64,000 bases of DNA from Rhodococcus sovatensis (GTDB lineage Bacteria; Actinomycetota; Actinomycetes; Mycobacteriales; Mycobacteriaceae). The position numbers and the translations under genes are program-made. Of this stretch, positions 62,238 through 64,000 are shown in pieces (position 1 is the stretch's first letter; each line of letters begins with the position of its first letter). The DNA is taken from NCBI RefSeq assembly GCF_037327425.1, contig NZ_CP147846.1:2728001-2792000 (forward strand), read 5' to 3'. Below the pieces are notes generated by a model. It was not told the origin of the DNA, made no database searches, and worked only from the letters and a program-made list of their open reading frames with translations.

Positions 62238-63134
62238 GTGCCCATAGCAGCAGACCCCACCCCCTCGTTCGGCGATTTCGCACATCCGGATCGCCTGGTG
62301 TCCACGCAGTGGCTGTCCGCACACCTGGGAACTCCCGGCCTCAAGGTCGTCGAGTCGGATGAGGACGTGCTCCTGTACGACGTCGGTCACGTCCCCGGGG
62401 CAGTCAAGATCGATTGGCATCTCGACCTCAATGATCCCGTCACACGCGACTACATCGACGGCGAGCAGTTTGCAGCGCTCCTGAGCCGCAAGGGCATTTC
62501 GCGCACGGACACCGTTGTCATCTACGGAGACAAGAGCAACTGGTGGGCAGCATATGCGCTCTGGGTGTTCACTCTCTTCGGACACGAAGACGTCCGGCTG
62601 CTCGACGGCGGCCGCGACGCGTGGCTCGCCGAGAACCGAGACACGACGCTCGATGTCCCCGAGTACCCGGCCACCGATTACCCGGTCGTCGAACGTGACG
62701 ACGCACCGATTCGTGCATTTGCCGCGGACGTTCTGTCCAGCCTCGGCACAATTCCCCTCGTAGACGTGCGATCGCCTGCGGAGTACACCGGCGAGCGCAC
62801 GCACATGCCCGATTACCCCGAAGAAGGCGCGCTTCGCGGTGGCCACATCCCAACCGCCACGAGCATCCCGTGGGCAAAAGCTGCCGCTCCGGACGGGCGT
62901 TTCCGCTCTCGCGCCGAACTCGACGACATCTACGGCGACGTCGTCGCGAACGAGAAGGTTATTGCCTACTGCCGTATCGGCGAGCGCTCGAGCCACACCT
63001 GGTTCGTGCTGACACACCTCCTCGGCCACGACTCGGTGCGAAACTACGACGGGTCGTGGACCGAGTGGGGCAACGCGGTCCGAGTTCCGATCGTCCGAGG
63101 CGAGGAGCCCGGCGACGCTCCGAAAACGCAGTAG
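62238..63134 (+). CDS. sseA: Thiosulfate/3-mercaptopyruvate sulfurtransferase SseA
   Basis: This 298-aa tandem-rhodanese enzyme has an inactive first domain and a catalytic second domain with AYCRIGERSSHTWF (Cys245). LLYDVGHVPGAVKIDWHLDLNDP, YGDKSNWWAAYALWVFTLFGH and RNYDGSWTEWGNAVRVPI are conserved with Rv3283. The GTG start has AGGAG upstream. It is followed after 4 bp by sufE, and together they handle sulfane sulfur. In M. tuberculosis it directly follows maf. Confidence 0.94.
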   Translation: MPIAADPTPSFGDFAHPDRLVSTQWLSAHLGTPGLKVVESDEDVLLYDVGHVPGAVKIDWHLDLNDPVTRDYIDGEQFAALLSRKGISRTDTVVIYGDKSNWWAAYALWVFTLFGHEDVRLLDGGRDAWLAENRDTTLDVPEYPATDYPVVERDDAPIRAFAADVLSSLGTIPLVDVRSPAEYTGERTHMPDYPEEGALRGGHIPTATSIPWAKAAAPDGRFRSRAELDDIYGDVVANEKVIAYCRIGERSSHTWFVLTHLLGHDSVRNYDGSWTEWGNAVRVPIVRGEEPGDAPKTQ

Positions 63135-63138
63135 AACC

Positions 63139-63570
63139 ATGACGGACACTGGGAGCACGGCGCAGTTGCCGGAGTCCCTCGCCGAAATCGTCGAGGACTT
63201 CGCCGCGGTCACTGGGCAGGACAAGCTCCAGCTTCTGCTCGAGTTCAGCCGCGAACTGCCTGAATTACCGTCGCACCTGGAGCAGGCCGCGATGGAGCCG
63301 GTACCCGAATGCCAGTCTCCACTGTTCCTGTCGGTCGATTCCGGCGACAGAGATGGCGTGCAGCTGTACTTCAGCGCTCCGCCGGAAGCACCGACGACCC
63401 GGGGATTCGCGTCGATCCTCCACCAGGGACTCGACGGGCACAGCGCTCAGGACATCCTCGCAGTCCCGGACGACTTCTACCTGGACCTCGGTCTCGGCGA
63501 TGTAGTCAGCCCTCTCCGGCTCCGAGGCATGTCGGCGATGCTGGCGCGCATCAAGCGACATCTGCGGTAG
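63139..63570 (+). CDS. SufE family protein
   Basis: This 143-aa sulfur-acceptor protein of the SufE type (Rv3284) has LAEIVEDFAAVTGQDKLQLLLEFS and VPECQSPLFL with the probable acceptor Cys58, followed by ARGFASILHQGLDG-like and LRGMSAMLARIKRHL segments. It accepts sulfur from a cysteine desulfurase for iron-sulfur assembly. It is 4 bp after sseA. In mycobacteria accA3 comes next; here a PapA-like gene does. Confidence 0.92.
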   Translation: MTDTGSTAQLPESLAEIVEDFAAVTGQDKLQLLLEFSRELPELPSHLEQAAMEPVPECQSPLFLSVDSGDRDGVQLYFSAPPEAPTTRGFASILHQGLDGHSAQDILAVPDDFYLDLGLGDVVSPLRLRGMSAMLARIKRHLR

Positions 63571-63610
63571 CCGCCTCCGCGAACGCTTCGACCAGCGGAA
63601 ACTGCTCGTC

Positions 63611-63640
63611 TTGATCGATACACCTACCACTCGGTACACT
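63611..63640 (+). promoter_or_regulatory. Candidate promoter of PapA-like gene C4
   Basis: TTGATC (63611-63616) and TACACT (63635-63640) are separated by 18 nt and lie about 53 bp before the C4 start. They resemble a housekeeping -35/-10 pair. Confidence 0.4.
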
Positions 63641-63692
63641 CGGTCAGGTTGTTGCTGGTTCAAGTCGTTCGCGAGAGGTGGTCCGGGTCCGC

Positions 63693-64000
63693 ATGGAATT
63701 CACCGAACTTGCGGACTACGCACTACCTGCGGGAACCATGACCGAGTGGATCCCCAGCGTTGGCCCACACGCCAGCACTCCGGCGCTGGCAGGGTGGCAC
63801 CCTGACGAGCGTCCCACGTCCTACGTGCACGAGGCCCATCTGCGGTCCAGTCTCGCCAGCCCCAGGCGTGGCCGCGAAAGCTGGCTCGGAGCAGCCTTCG
63901 AAATCGACGGGCCACTGGACAAGCCTGCATTCCGCCGGGCCGTTCTCGCCTGGATCGACCGCCACGAGCCGATGCGTTCCCATGCCTCGATCGACGAAGA
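63693..64000 (+). CDS. PapA/condensation-like acyltransferase C4 (partial, 3' end outside window)
   Basis: From the ATG at 63693 an open frame of 102 codons runs to the window edge. It begins MEFTELADYALPAGTMTEWIP, nearly the same as C1 (MEYTELADYPLPAGKLTEWVP), and later has GAAFEIDGPLDKPAFRRAV and WIDRHEPMRSHAS, the first-lobe pattern of this family. It is therefore a fourth PapA-like copy, closest to C1. The active site lies beyond the window. Its own promoter candidate suggests that it begins a further transcription unit. Confidence 0.78.
   Translation, partial: MEFTELADYALPAGTMTEWIPSVGPHASTPALAGWHPDERPTSYVHEAHLRSSLASPRRGRESWLGAAFEIDGPLDKPAFRRAVLAWIDRHEPMRSHASIDE

Noticed and set aside
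59619..63224. Long minus-strand open frames opposite the PapA-like genes and sseA
   Set aside because: Their products show no motifs, and they are explained by GC-rich codon structure of the plus-strand genes, whose domains are clear.

Overview
The window is chromosomal DNA from a high-GC, mycolic-acid-containing actinomycete, most likely Rhodococcus or a close relative. Two things point there. The gene content is typical of the group (WhiB, MtrAB-LpqB, F420 genes, LCP and rhamnosyl cell-wall genes, acyl-CoA carboxylase with an epsilon subunit). The gene order also follows, from memory, the Mycobacterium tuberculosis stretch from about Rv3220c to Rv3284, with insertions and losses. Family names and orthologies rest on reading the translations; no database search was run.

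Left part (1-16.9 kb): sensor kinase pdtaS, a biotinyl carrier protein, the tiny ribosomal protein gene bL37, the thiol-stress pair sigH-rshA, a YbaK deacylase, aroA-rsgA, and a fatty-acid desaturation module of two tandem desaturases plus a ferredoxin reductase. Then come a wax-ester/TAG synthase-like gene, an Rv3235-like gene, secA and hpf.

Middle (17-36.3 kb): comF, the lpqB-mtrB-mtrA envelope-signalling operon, tmk, sahH, an alkane hydroxylase without its usual rubredoxins, an amino-acid permease, the mannose pathway (manA, a SIS protein, manB), a DUF3499 gene, a zincin-like gene, whiB2, and fbiA-fbiB-NUDIX for coenzyme F420.

Right-middle (36.3-52.7 kb): the cell-wall linker and sugar-nucleotide genes manC, wbbL and rmlD, an LCP ligase, purE-purK, a GtrA flippase-like gene, a second two-component pair, a PH-domain protein, an AI-2E family transporter, birA, accD5-accE and maf.

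Right end (52.7-64 kb): the accessory part. Between maf and sseA, which are near neighbours in M. tuberculosis, lie a flavodoxin gene, two related HxxxDG acyltransferase-like genes on the minus strand flanking a GT1 glycosyltransferase, a 579-bp AT-rich gap, and three tandem PapA/condensation-like acyltransferases. A further PapA-like gene starts after sufE and runs off the window. The likely logic is a glycosylated, multiply acylated envelope lipid: one sugar-transfer enzyme and at least six acyl-transfer enzymes beside the carboxylase that makes extender acyl-CoAs. This is the best candidate for an undescribed system here.

No tRNA, rRNA, CRISPR array, insertion sequence or integrase was seen.
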